Assembly: GCA_026391355.1 (NCBI GenBank)
Contig: JAPLDH010000078.1
Coordinates: forward strand, 70,358 to 111,586
Length of the DNA stretch: 41,229 nucleotides
From: Bacteroidota bacterium
GTDB taxonomy: Bacteria; Bacteroidota; Bacteroidia; Bacteroidales; FEN-979
Reading direction: 5' to 3'
Below the pieces are notes generated by a model. That model had not been told where the DNA came from and made no database searches. It saw only the letters and a list, made by a program, of their open reading frames with translations. The translations under genes and the position numbers were made by a program. Below, in pieces: positions 1-7,761 of this stretch (its first letter is position 1; every line of letters begins with the position of its first letter).

Positions 1-1
1 C

Positions 2-1354
2 GTTCATGCGGGTAAAACACTGGAAACCAATAAGTCCTTTCACGATTTCAATGAAAACATGGCTGAAAAGGCAAATATCTATTTCTATGTCAACGCTCAA
101 CGATCACTGAAGAAAATCAAATCACTATTCAGGGAAAATATTTCCACTTCCCTGAATGCAATGATCGATACGCTCCGGAAGTTTGAATCCATGGGGGTTC
201 AGTTGAGTAACAGAAATGGGATATTCTTTACCAGTTTCTACTTGCGTTATAATCCGCTGCTGACCCGTGAAGGCCCTCTTCAATGGCAGGCGACCCTGGA
301 TACAGGCATGCTTGGAATGCCCACCATTGTCTATCCTGTAACAAAGGGCGAACCTGCTGTTCTCACAACGGACCTTGCAAATAATTTACTCCTGTTTGAT
401 AATTCAGGAGAGATCCGCTGGAATTTACAACTCCCCGGAAAACCTCTTGGAAAAATTCATGAGATCTATCTGAAAAACAGCGATTCTGCTTTGTATCTGT
501 TTAATACCGAATATTTTATTTGCCTTATCAATGGAAATGGTCAGTTCTTGAAAGGTTATCCCCTGCAACTACCGGCGAAATCTACCAATCCCCTCACAGT
601 TTATTCATTTCAGGGCACAAAGGATTACCGTCTGCTGGTTGCACTCACTGATAATAAACTGCACTCTTTCAACCTTGCCGGTCATCAGGATGATGGCTGG
701 AAAACACATCTGCTGAATGAGGAAATCACCAGAGAAACTCAGCAACTGATAGTGAATCACAAGCAGTTTTTCTTTATCCAGGGAAAAGACGGACAATTGA
801 TAATCACCGACCAGAAAGGCAACCAACGCATTAAACTTCCCAGAAATTTCCGGGTATCTGCAAATGCCCGGTTTTACCTGAACAAGACAAATAAAAAGGG
901 TCTCTTTATTACCACTGATAATTCGGGTAAAGTAATTTATATCCAGGAAAACGGGACAATCACAGATGCTTCATTTGCTCCCCTCGGTCCCAATCATACA
1001 TTTATTTATGAGGACATTAACAACGACGGAACTTATGAATTCATCTTTTTTGACAAGAATACCCTCTATTATTATAACCGGTTCTATAAGTTGCGTTACA
1101 TCTATTCATTCAGAAGGGATATCTCCACACCTCCTTTCCTGATAAAGTTGCCTGATGGAAAGAAATTTATCGCTTTTCTGTCCGAGGTTTCCAACGAGAT
1201 CTTCCTATTCGGGAACAAGGGATTGATCCCGACAGATCCGGGAATCCATGGAAATACTCCATTTGATATAGATTATGTGACTGACAGAAAAAACCTGGAA
1301 TTGGTGATCGGCTCGGGGAAATACCTGAGGGATTATAGATTATCGAAGGAGTAG
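2..1354 (+). CDS. C-terminal part of a large DUF3352-like / propeller protein (5' end outside window)
   Basis: The reading frame is open from the first bases of the window, so the gene is truncated by the window edge and the internal ATG at 59 is probably not its start. The visible part of about 450 residues has repeated short beta-strand modules of the kind L-I-T-D-x-x-G-x, for example near nucleotides 380-440, 780-830 and 900-960. It also has an FG-GAP/EF-like segment 'DINNDGTYEFIFF' near 1012-1050. This is typical of beta-propellers. The composition resembles the C-terminal half of Bacteroidota proteins annotated DUF3352, which are large envelope-associated proteins of unknown function. 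The 3' end overlaps the convergent gene on the other strand by 15 bp. The family assignment is by recall of sequence style, so moderate. Confidence 0.6.
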   Translation, partial: VHAGKTLETNKSFHDFNENMAEKANIYFYVNAQRSLKKIKSLFRENISTSLNAMIDTLRKFESMGVQLSNRNGIFFTSFYLRYNPLLTREGPLQWQATLDTGMLGMPTIVYPVTKGEPAVLTTDLANNLLLFDNSGEIRWNLQLPGKPLGKIHEIYLKNSDSALYLFNTEYFICLINGNGQFLKGYPLQLPAKSTNPLTVYSFQGTKDYRLLVALTDNKLHSFNLAGHQDDGWKTHLLNEEITRETQQLIVNHKQFFFIQGKDGQLIITDQKGNQRIKLPRNFRVSANARFYLNKTNKKGLFITTDNSGKVIYIQENGTITDASFAPLGPNHTFIYEDINNDGTYEFIFFDKNTLYYYNRFYKLRYIYSFRRDISTPPFLIKLPDGKKFIAFLSEVSNEIFLFGNKGLIPTDPGIHGNTPFDIDYVTDRKNLELVIGSGKYLRDYRLSKE

Positions 1355-2290
1355 CTTCTTACCTGGTTTTACCGCCTGACCGGTTTTTATTTTATTCATC
1401 CTATAAAGCATCTTCAATTGGATCCCATGCTTCTGGGCAATGGTGTACATGGTTTCTCCACGCTTAACCGTATGAAATGATGCTGCTCCTTTCCTTCGCT
1501 TTCCCTCAATATAAATTACCTGTCCGGGTACTACGGATGCCCCTTTTTTCAGGTCATTAAAGGTATCAAACTGGCGTGCACCTGAACCGAATTCCCTGGC
1601 CAGGCTCTCCATATTATCCCCTTTCTGTGCAATGATATATTTCACGCCATTATTCACCAGTATTTTCCGGTAACCCGGACCTTCCATAACGACTTCCACC
1701 TGCTCTGCTTTACTCGTCAGAACTGGAGTTTCAGGAGAGACCCGTGCAGAATCAGGACAGTTAAGCGACAACTCAGCCAGGTCATAAACACATAATGAAT
1801 ATTTCTCAATGGTCTTGATCAATTGATCGGAATAGGTGGGATTGGTTGCATAACCGGAACGTTTCAAGCCATTGGCCCACCCTTTATAATCACAGATATC
1901 GAGGTCAAATAACGGCTTGTAGCGGTCCCTCTGGGTCAGAAAGAATGAGTGGTCACGAAATGATTCTTCTGCATGATCATATTTACGAAAACATTCGTTC
2001 CTTGTTTCATCATCCTTGATAAATGTTATACCCTGCCACTCTTTATGACACTTTATCCCGAAATGATTGTTGGCTTCTGTGGCAAGCGGGCTGATTCCTG
2101 CATTGGATTCAAGGATTCCCTGGGCCAGGGTAATACTGGCAGGAATACGGTATATCATCATCTCTTGTATGGCAATGTCTTTGTATTTTTCAATATATTT
2201 TCTTACCGATTCATCAAAAGCCTGGTTCTGGGAAAATAAAAGTAATGGGTAACCCAGGATAATCAGTAAAAAAGAAAACTTTTTATTCAT
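1340..2290 (-). CDS. Secreted N-acetylmuramidase/glucosaminidase (FlgJ/LytG-like) with two LysM repeats
   Basis: A peptidoglycan hydrolase of 316 residues, counted from the ATG at 2290. That start is preferred because it gives a clean signal peptide (MNKKFSFLLIILGYPLLLFSQ, residues 1-21) and overlaps the murD-like stop by 8 bp. A start at 2359 would put 23 charged residues ahead of the signal peptide. The glucosaminidase domain spans about 30-167, with the motif GILESNAG (Glu61 as probable catalytic acid) and the NNHFGIKC segment typical of the family. LysM repeats at about 217-263 and 272-316 should bind glycan strands. It is the last gene of a leftward unit behind murL-like and murD-like genes, so peptidoglycan synthesis and turnover are transcribed together. 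Its 3' end overlaps the convergent rightward gene by 15 bp. Confidence 0.87.
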   Translation of the reverse strand: MNKKFSFLLIILGYPLLLFSQNQAFDESVRKYIEKYKDIAIQEMMIYRIPASITLAQGILESNAGISPLATEANNHFGIKCHKEWQGITFIKDDETRNECFRKYDHAEESFRDHSFFLTQRDRYKPLFDLDICDYKGWANGLKRSGYATNPTYSDQLIKTIEKYSLCVYDLAELSLNCPDSARVSPETPVLTSKAEQVEVVMEGPGYRKILVNNGVKYIIAQKGDNMESLAREFGSGARQFDTFNDLKKGASVVPGQVIYIEGKRRKGAASFHTVKRGETMYTIAQKHGIQLKMLYRMNKIKTGQAVKPGKKLLLR

Positions 2291-3674
2291 TTTTAATTTC
2301 AAGATTTCTGACCAATTCCTTAAACCACTTTCCACGGAATTCAAAATTGATGAATTCATTATAACTGGCTGCTGCCGGTGACAATAAACAAACGTCCCCC
2401 ACCCTCGTATATTTTATCGCTATCTCGACAAACTCATCAAACCTGTTGATCATGAATAAATTTTTTGATTGCAGATCAAATCTCTCCAATTCCTCTTTTA
2501 TCCTTTTTCCGGCATCCCCGGTAAATATAAAATTCCTGATGGAGGAGGAGTGCAGGAATTGTGCAAGACGGGAATAATCAATACCCCTGTCGAAACCGCC
2601 CAGGATCAGGGTATCCACATTCTGCAACGATTTCACCGCCTCAATGGTGGCTTCGGGAATCGTGGCGATCGAATCATTATAAAAATCTATTCCATTGTAA
2701 CTCCCTGCAAATTCGATCCGATGCTCCAATCCTTTAAAGGTAGTGATCCCATCAACGATGATATCATCAGGCACTTCAAGTATCTTGCAAACATTGATCG
2801 CCGCCATAATGTTCCTGATGTTGTGATCCCCTTTCAGTTTTCTTTTCCAATCAAGGTCATACAATGGGATTACTTGCAGATTCAGGGCAACCATAATATG
2901 ATGATCCCGGATAAAACATCCGTCACTCATCTCCTTTACCATCGAAAACATGCGGTAAAGTCTATGAAGGTTCATCTCCTTCAGGTTCCCGGCCACCAGG
3001 GGATCATCCGCGTTGTAAACAAAATAATCGGTTTCATCCTGGTATTTTGTGATATTCATCTTGGCCATCTGGTAGTCTCTATAAGAAGGATATGCATCGA
3101 GATGCTCCTGGTAAAGGTTAAGCAACACGGCAATATGTGGCGCTTCAACAAGGTATTCGAGTTGATGAGAAGATAGTTCATAAATGATCCTGGTAGAAGG
3201 CCGGATCTCATCCAGGAAATTGAAAGCAGGTCGCCCGATATTGCCAAGCAGGATTACATCTTCAGATGCAGATTTCAGAATATGGTTCAATAAACTTACT
3301 GTAGTACTCTTGCCCTTGGTGCCTGTAACACCTATTACCTGCCTTGAATACACCTGTAAAAACAGATCCGTTTGTGAGGTGATAGTGGCATGTGAAATCA
3401 AAATTTTTGAGGCATATAGTGAGATTCCAGGCGACTTTATGATGAGATCAAACGCATCCAGATTATCTGCATACCCGCCTCCGAGTTGAAAATGAATACA
3501 ATTATCTGTTGCCACCAATGGATGCTTTCTCACTGTTTCATCCCTGTCGCATATGGTCATTTCCTGGGAAGGCAGTACTTTCCGGATCAGGTTAATGGTG
3601 GCCTGTCCCTCACGTCCGAAGCCAAGCAAAGCAACTTTTTTCCCGGCCAGTTTCTCACGGATCAATTCATGCAT
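2283..3674 (-). CDS. MurD-type ligase, probably MurD2 (UDP-MurNAc-L-Ala--L-Glu ligase)
   Basis: A Mur ligase of 463 residues. Numbered from the ATG at 3674, it has an N-terminal Rossmann-like UDP-binding segment (VALLGFGREG, 14-23), an ATP P-loop GVTGTKGKST (115-124), a central ELSSHQLE motif near 166-173, and a C-terminal LLSPAAAS-x3-F motif where MurD binds the incoming glutamate. The start at 3674 is chosen over 3701 because the protein then begins MHELIREKLAGKKV, like other MurD proteins, and overlaps the upstream stop by 8 bp. Canonical MurD adds D-Glu. This copy sits directly behind a MurL-like epimerase gene rather than in a dcw cluster, the arrangement of MurD2, which adds L-Glu in Xanthomonas. 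The family is certain; the L-Glu preference is inferred from the neighbour only. Confidence 0.83.
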   Translation of the reverse strand: MHELIREKLAGKKVALLGFGREGQATINLIRKVLPSQEMTICDRDETVRKHPLVATDNCIHFQLGGGYADNLDAFDLIIKSPGISLYASKILISHATITSQTDLFLQVYSRQVIGVTGTKGKSTTVSLLNHILKSASEDVILLGNIGRPAFNFLDEIRPSTRIIYELSSHQLEYLVEAPHIAVLLNLYQEHLDAYPSYRDYQMAKMNITKYQDETDYFVYNADDPLVAGNLKEMNLHRLYRMFSMVKEMSDGCFIRDHHIMVALNLQVIPLYDLDWKRKLKGDHNIRNIMAAINVCKILEVPDDIIVDGITTFKGLEHRIEFAGSYNGIDFYNDSIATIPEATIEAVKSLQNVDTLILGGFDRGIDYSRLAQFLHSSSIRNFIFTGDAGKRIKEELERFDLQSKNLFMINRFDEFVEIAIKYTRVGDVCLLSPAAASYNEFINFEFRGKWFKELVRNLEIKNE

Positions 3675-5046
3675 AAAGATGGCTTTTAAGGATCTTTTCA
3701 AACGAAGCGGGGAGGAAATGATTATTGTTGAACCCTGCTAAATGTTCTGCAAAAGATGGATTTGTGTCTGCATGAATAACCTGGAAATTTTTGTAATAGT
3801 CAAGGAGTACCGGAAGCTCAGTGCCTGTATATTTTCTAAGGGTTTCGCGGAGGGCGGCATTGATCTCATCTATGGTCCCGATGCAATCAAACGGTTTTGT
3901 TGCGGAAACGCCAATGAGTTCCATGAACTCCGGTAAAAGCCCTGATTTGGTAAACAGGTTCGAACCGAATATTTTTTCAAGCAAGTGCTGCTCAATAAAT
4001 GGCGATAAAATGATATAGGTAAAAAGGCATTTTGAACATTTCCCGCACCACTCATCCGTTTTGCTTCCTGCATTGCAACTCCTGAACACAGGAAAATAGG
4101 CAGGAAATCCTGAGAAGAGCGATGCAATCTGCAGTTCATTTACCGGTCGCAGAAAGCTGAAATATTCTATATCATGGGTAATAAATTTTGTGAGATACTC
4201 CCTGAAATCCTTTTCAAATTCAACGGATTTTGAATACTGGTGATTGATGTTTGTTCCGGGTATGGTAGCTTCATTTGCACTCGACTCATTAGAAAGCACA
4301 ACATACTTTTTGCCTGACAAAATTGCAGACAGCACGGCAATAAATGCCAATAACGCGGAAAACGGGGTATGGCCGTTCAGAAAACCTTTTTTATTCAAAT
4401 CCAGAAGTACCGGATCAATCGTGCGGTGTGCTTCAATGATCCGTTCTTTCTCAAAACCTCCTATATGAGACGTTTCCAGGGTAGCTTTCCGCGGATTCAG
4501 GATAAACGGCCGGCCTCCCTTCAGATTCCTCAGAAGTTCCAGGGTAACCACGGAATCCTTCCCCCCTCCCACCGGGATAAGGCATTCCTCCCTGACCGGA
4601 ATCTGAAAAGGGTGAAGTTCTTTTCCCTGTTCTGATTTAATTTCAAGAAATTCATTCAACTCCGCAGTGATCTCATTCAGGTATCTGAATTCACCCAATC
4701 CATTATAATACAATTTCTTCCACCAACTTTTCTGCGCTTCTGTTAATATGTAGTTCCTGATAATGATCGTGGGAGAACAGGTACATTTCCAGTAGCTTAC
4801 CAACTCTGCCATCCCAATGTTAAACAGAATGTTCTCAAGAATCTCACCTGGAATTTCATGGAAATGAACTCCGGGTTTTTGCGGAATTGTTAATGTCGGA
4901 CTGAAACGGAATTTATCTGCCAGATTAAACCGGTATTCTGCATGTAAAGATGAGGAACAGATTGTGAATTCAAATCCTTCATAGGTGAAGAACGGATATC
5001 CGGCGCGTAATTCCTGAAAATTATCCTGGTTATTTGCTTTCAGCAT
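3667..5046 (-). CDS. murL: MurL-like UDP-MurNAc-L-Ala-L-Glu epimerase
   Basis: A 459-residue cytoplasmic protein that looks like MurL. MurL uses ATP to invert the terminal L-Glu of UDP-MurNAc-L-Ala-L-Glu to D-Glu, releasing AMP and PPi. The sequence shows a PP-loop-like nucleotide motif IPVGGGKDSVVTLELL (157-172), as in adenylating enzymes, a conserved LSNESSANEA stretch (251-260), and a four-cysteine segment around RSCNAG and WCGKCSKC (Cys324, 334, 337, 340). The length fits the family (about 450). The next gene is a MurD-type ligase overlapping by 8 bp, as in the Xanthomonas murD2-murL pair, which supports the call. It would replace glutamate racemase MurI in supplying D-Glu. The alternative is another PP-loop ATPase of the ExsB/QueC type, but the context argues against that. 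Confidence 0.78.
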   Translation of the reverse strand: MLKANNQDNFQELRAGYPFFTYEGFEFTICSSSLHAEYRFNLADKFRFSPTLTIPQKPGVHFHEIPGEILENILFNIGMAELVSYWKCTCSPTIIIRNYILTEAQKSWWKKLYYNGLGEFRYLNEITAELNEFLEIKSEQGKELHPFQIPVREECLIPVGGGKDSVVTLELLRNLKGGRPFILNPRKATLETSHIGGFEKERIIEAHRTIDPVLLDLNKKGFLNGHTPFSALLAFIAVLSAILSGKKYVVLSNESSANEATIPGTNINHQYSKSVEFEKDFREYLTKFITHDIEYFSFLRPVNELQIASLFSGFPAYFPVFRSCNAGSKTDEWCGKCSKCLFTYIILSPFIEQHLLEKIFGSNLFTKSGLLPEFMELIGVSATKPFDCIGTIDEINAALRETLRKYTGTELPVLLDYYKNFQVIHADTNPSFAEHLAGFNNNHFLPASFEKILKSHLYA

Positions 5047-5064
5047 GAATTGGTATTACTTTTG
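5033..5064 (+). promoter_or_regulatory. Bacteroidota-type promoter of yqgE
   Basis: TTTG at 5033-5036 and TACTTTTG at 5057-5064 are separated by 20 bp, matching the Bacteroidota -33 TTTG / -7 TAnnTTTG consensus. Transcription would begin near 5071, about 30 bp before the yqgE ATG at 5103, so the promoter overlaps the 5' end of the divergent murL gene. Confidence 0.72.
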
Positions 5065-5077
5065 CGAATGGCACAGG

Positions 5078-5085
5078 CAAAATTA
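5078..5085 (-). promoter_or_regulatory. -7 element of the murL-murD unit
   Basis: On the minus strand this reads TAATTTTG, a perfect TAnnTTTG match placed about 32 bp before the murL ATG. No TTTG lies at the ideal -33 distance. It overlaps the start region of the divergent yqgE promoter, so the two units are driven back to back from a 56-bp gap. Confidence 0.5.
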
Positions 5086-5102
5086 CTAAATTGAGGATTC
5101 AA

Positions 5103-5663
5103 ATGAATAACACAATAATAAAACCAAAACAGGGAATTATCCTGATCTCCGAACCCTCCCTGCGTGATTATTATTTCCGTCAGTCGGTTGTATTGCTTGC
5201 AGAGCATAACAAGGAAGGTTCCTTCGGCCTCATCATCAACAAACCCATTGAAACAAGGGTCAGTGATGTACTGAAGGACTTTCCTGATTTTGATGTTCCG
5301 GTTTTTCTCGGCGGGCCTGTTAAAACCGACAGTGTCTTTTATATCCATACCAAGGAGAATGTGGAAAACAGTCTGAAGATCATGGATGGATTATACTGGG
5401 GTGGAGATATTGAAACGATCAGAGAGATGATGAAACTTAACCTGATCACCGAAAATGAGATCCGGTTTTTTGTCGGCTACGCAGGATGGACCCCGAACCA
5501 GCTCGACCGTGAGATCAGCGAAAAATCCTGGGTACTCTCACATACAAGTGTTGATGAAGTGATCAATAACCACCCTGAACGACTGTGGCACGACTACCTT
5601 AAACACATGGGTAAGGAGTATGCCATCTGGGCCAATTTCCCATCCGACCCCTCATTTAATTAG
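5103..5663 (+). CDS. YqgE/AlgH family protein (UPF0301)
   Basis: A 186-residue member of the YqgE/AlgH (UPF0301) family, a small cytoplasmic alpha/beta protein widespread in bacteria with no settled biochemical role. Diagnostic features are the N-terminal GIILISEPSLRDYYFRQSVVLL (residues 7-28 region), GLIINKPI, the glycine motif FLGGPV, YWGGDIE, and FVGYAGWTPNQL, followed by a tryptophan-rich tail. The ATG at 5103 is preferred over an upstream in-frame TTG at 5091, because the resulting N-terminus aligns with the family and leaves space for the promoter at 5033-5064. It is a single gene, divergent from the murL unit, and its stop codon abuts a tandem-repeat array. Confidence 0.92.
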   Translation: MNNTIIKPKQGIILISEPSLRDYYFRQSVVLLAEHNKEGSFGLIINKPIETRVSDVLKDFPDFDVPVFLGGPVKTDSVFYIHTKENVENSLKIMDGLYWGGDIETIREMMKLNLITENEIRFFVGYAGWTPNQLDREISEKSWVLSHTSVDEVINNHPERLWHDYLKHMGKEYAIWANFPSDPSFN

Positions 5664-5694
5664 TTGGCGAACTGGTGAGCTGGCGAGTTAGTTA
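5663..5694 (+). repeat. Period-8 degenerate tandem array (4 units)
   Basis: Four 8-bp units in strict register: GTTGGCGA, ACTGGTGA, then GCTGGCGA and GTTAGTTA. The array starts at the last base of the yqgE stop codon. Its central unit ACTGGTGA is the same word that dominates the array at 7622-7693. Confidence 0.75.
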
Positions 5695-5696
5695 AA

Positions 5697-5738
5697 TCGG
5701 ACTTCACATTTCGGAGTTCGGACTTCAGACTTCAGATT
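5697..5738 (+). repeat. Period-7 degenerate tandem array (6 units)
   Basis: Six 7-bp units in register, of the types TCGGACT, TCAGACT and TCACATT, follow the period-8 array after two bases. Units differ by one to three substitutions but keep length exactly. No ORF or RNA gene is apparent here. Confidence 0.75.
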
Positions 5739-5769
5739 TTAGCCTTTGTTGGCTGGCGCGTGCCCCGTT

Positions 5770-5792
5770 GAGCGGAATTTGTAATTCCGCTC
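5770..5792. repeat. REP-like perfect palindrome
   Basis: Ten-base perfect arms GAGCGGAATT and AATTCCGCTC flank a 3-base TGT loop. No T-run follows, so it does not look like a terminator. Its GC-rich ends and AT-rich centre resemble REP/BIME elements. The rest of the gap 5664-5983 holds only the two arrays upstream and the promoter motif downstream. Confidence 0.65.
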
Positions 5793-5917
5793 GCATAGTC
5801 TTGTGTCGTAAACTTTAGCAATCTGATTTTAACTTTAATCTAACAGTTTCCATTTGCTTTTTGCCGGATTAGTTCGTATTATTGTACTGATAAGTATAAA
5901 TACTTGTATTTATTGAT

Positions 5918-5925
5918 TATTTTTG
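5918..5925 (+). promoter_or_regulatory. -7 element for the WD40 lipoprotein gene
   Basis: TATTTTTG matches TAnnTTTG. Transcription would begin near 5932, about 50 bp before the ATG at 5984. No clean TTTG is seen at -33. Confidence 0.45.
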
Positions 5926-5983
5926 TATATGTCCTTTTCTTTCTATAGCAAGGTAAATTACACTCTTTAATACCTTTTTCAAA

Positions 5984-7534
5984 ATGATAAAAAAGTTATT
6001 ATTGATCCTGGTTTTATCCGGGACATTCATTGCTGGTTGCCGCAAGGAATACAATTATTACTCAACTGTTATGAATAGTGAAAAGGATTCACTGGTCATG
6101 ATAACCTATCCCCACGACAGCACAGTTGTTATTGATTCCGTTCAATTACATTTCAGGGTGGATAGCAGCCTTCATGTGATCAGAACAGAACTCTATACAG
6201 ATTTCCAGTTTACCAGAGGATATGACAAGGTACCATCCGCGATCTGGTTCTCTGCTGCTGGCCTGGCAATCGGAACCTCTCATTATGTTTCTTTGAAAGT
6301 GAGGACATGGGATGGCAAAGAATATAACTCAAATGTTATTTTACTGCTTATCCATTATCTTTCAAAACCCATATTGAATCTGACTGTATCCGTAGCACAA
6401 AAATCAAGTGTAGGACTTGACTGGTATGATAATTCATGCAAAATTACCGGGTACCATATACTCAGAAAGGAGGGTGGCGGAGAATTTTTAACCATTGCGG
6501 ATATCCCTGGTTCTATTACCTTTTATACGGATGCAACAATAGATACCACGAAGAGTTATACCTATGAAGTAGAGGGATATTATGAAACAGAAACTTCCCT
6601 GTCAAATCCAAAAGGAATTGCCTTTATTACTGATAAATATATTTTTTACACCTCTTTTACTTCGGGCAGTCAGCAGCCTGGTGATGGTAAAATTGTGCTG
6701 ACTCCCGATGCCGGGAAAGCACTGATGACAAATTATTATAATGGCAATGTCTATATGGTGGATTTGGCAACCGGCCATCGAAATACTATCCCATGGTCAT
6801 ACGGAACATTAGGTCTGACAATGAGCCATAGCGGCAATATTTTTGCTGTAGGTGGAAGCGCATCAGAAAATTATGAAAAAGTTGAGATATGGGATCTTAA
6901 TTCACTTTCCCTTATTCTTACCATTCCTGCAGGGGTTGCAACCTGGGAGCTTGCTTTTAACCAGACAGATGATCAACTTATGGTTGGAGGATCGCCAATC
7001 CGTCTTTTTACTATTCCGGGTGGAGATCTTGTAAAATCAGTGGGCGGTTCAGGAGCTTTTATCAGGGGAATGCAATATTCCAGAGATGGGACCAAACTGC
7101 TGACCGGGGGCAATAATGATACGGTTGATTTATGGGACATCCCTACTGCCACCCTGGTGAGATCTTACTCAGGAAATGGAGGTCATGTAGGGGCTGTTGC
7201 ATTTAACCCTGATGAAACTCAGCTCATCACCGGGAGTTATGAGGATACTACTTTGATTATTTTTGATAAGATTTCAGGCGGTATCCTGAAGTCGATCCAT
7301 GTTGGTCAGGATATCCATTCTATTCGTGTTAAAAGCAATGGTGAAATCATTGTGGGCTGTAACGGAGGGAAAGTTATAGTCCTTAGTCCGGATGGACAGA
7401 TAATTCAAACTTATAATGGTTCGGGACTTTACTCCCTTGACTATAACGAGTCACATGATCTGATCGCTACTTATGGTGACGGTAATGTCACCTTGCTGAA
7501 AAAGATTGGCCATTGGGAGATTACAACAAAGTGA
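5984..7534 (+). CDS. Lipoprotein with fibronectin-III-like domain and WD40-like propeller
   Basis: A 516-residue predicted lipoprotein. The N-terminus is a lipoprotein signal peptide with lipobox FIAGC (Cys19 as the lipidated residue), so the mature protein should be anchored in an envelope membrane. After an Ig-like stretch (about 35-125), residues 130-215 look like a fibronectin-III domain (VGLDWYDNS, GYHILRKEGGG, YTYEVEGYYE). Residues 235-510 are a beta-propeller of WD40/YVTN type, with repeated [G-x-V-x-(I/L)-(W/F)-D] blades such as KVEIWDL, DTVDLWDI and TLIIFDKISG. The function is unknown; such proteins often act as surface binding or scaffold proteins. Its stop codon TGA (7532-7534) lies inside a period-8 repeat array. 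Confidence 0.82.
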   Translation: MIKKLLLILVLSGTFIAGCRKEYNYYSTVMNSEKDSLVMITYPHDSTVVIDSVQLHFRVDSSLHVIRTELYTDFQFTRGYDKVPSAIWFSAAGLAIGTSHYVSLKVRTWDGKEYNSNVILLLIHYLSKPILNLTVSVAQKSSVGLDWYDNSCKITGYHILRKEGGGEFLTIADIPGSITFYTDATIDTTKSYTYEVEGYYETETSLSNPKGIAFITDKYIFYTSFTSGSQQPGDGKIVLTPDAGKALMTNYYNGNVYMVDLATGHRNTIPWSYGTLGLTMSHSGNIFAVGGSASENYEKVEIWDLNSLSLILTIPAGVATWELAFNQTDDQLMVGGSPIRLFTIPGGDLVKSVGGSGAFIRGMQYSRDGTKLLTGGNNDTVDLWDIPTATLVRSYSGNGGHVGAVAFNPDETQLITGSYEDTTLIIFDKISGGILKSIHVGQDIHSIRVKSNGEIIVGCNGGKVIVLSPDGQIIQTYNGSGLYSLDYNESHDLIATYGDGNVTLLKKIGHWEITTK

Positions 7535-7576
7535 CCGAGTGACCGAGTGACCAAGTGACCGAGTGACCAAGTGACC
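7531..7576 (+). repeat. Period-8 tandem array containing the lipoprotein stop codon
   Basis: Nearly perfect 8-bp repeats of GTGACCGA / GTGACCAA run for five units plus six bases. The first unit supplies the TGA stop of the preceding CDS, so the array begins inside the gene's final codons. Confidence 0.88.
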
Positions 7577-7621
7577 CCGGGAGAATTTACAGTAATTTCC
7601 CTTTGTATCCATCTTTTAATT

Positions 7622-7693
7622 AACTGGTGAACTGGTGAGCTGGTGAATTGGTGAATTGGTGAACTGGTGAACTGGTGAATTGGTGAATTGGTG
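7622..7693 (+). repeat. Period-8 tandem array (9 units)
   Basis: Nine consecutive 8-bp units of three types, AACTGGTG, AGCTGGTG and AATTGGTG, occur without any length change. Units often occur in identical pairs. It lies between the lipoprotein gene and the hpdB promoter. Confidence 0.9.
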
Positions 7694-7734
7694 AGTTTAT
7701 TCAAAATTAACATTACGATATATCCATTAAGTTG

Positions 7735-7742
7735 TATATTTG
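7735..7742 (+). promoter_or_regulatory. -7 element of the hpdBCA operon
   Basis: TATATTTG matches TAnnTTTG and would start transcription near 7749, just before the ATG at 7762. This also argues against the in-frame TTG at 7732 as a start codon. No TTTG is seen at the ideal -33 spacing. Confidence 0.5.
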
Positions 7743-7761
7743 CTTTGTTAATATTTACTGT

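Noticed and set aside
2469-3176. Rightward 235-codon ORF
   Set aside because: It lies opposite the murD-like gene; its product has no domain or signal features and the minus frame carries clear Mur ligase motifs.
5663-5738. CRISPR array
   Set aside because: Units are 7-8 bp and contiguous with no spacers, and no cas gene is in the window.
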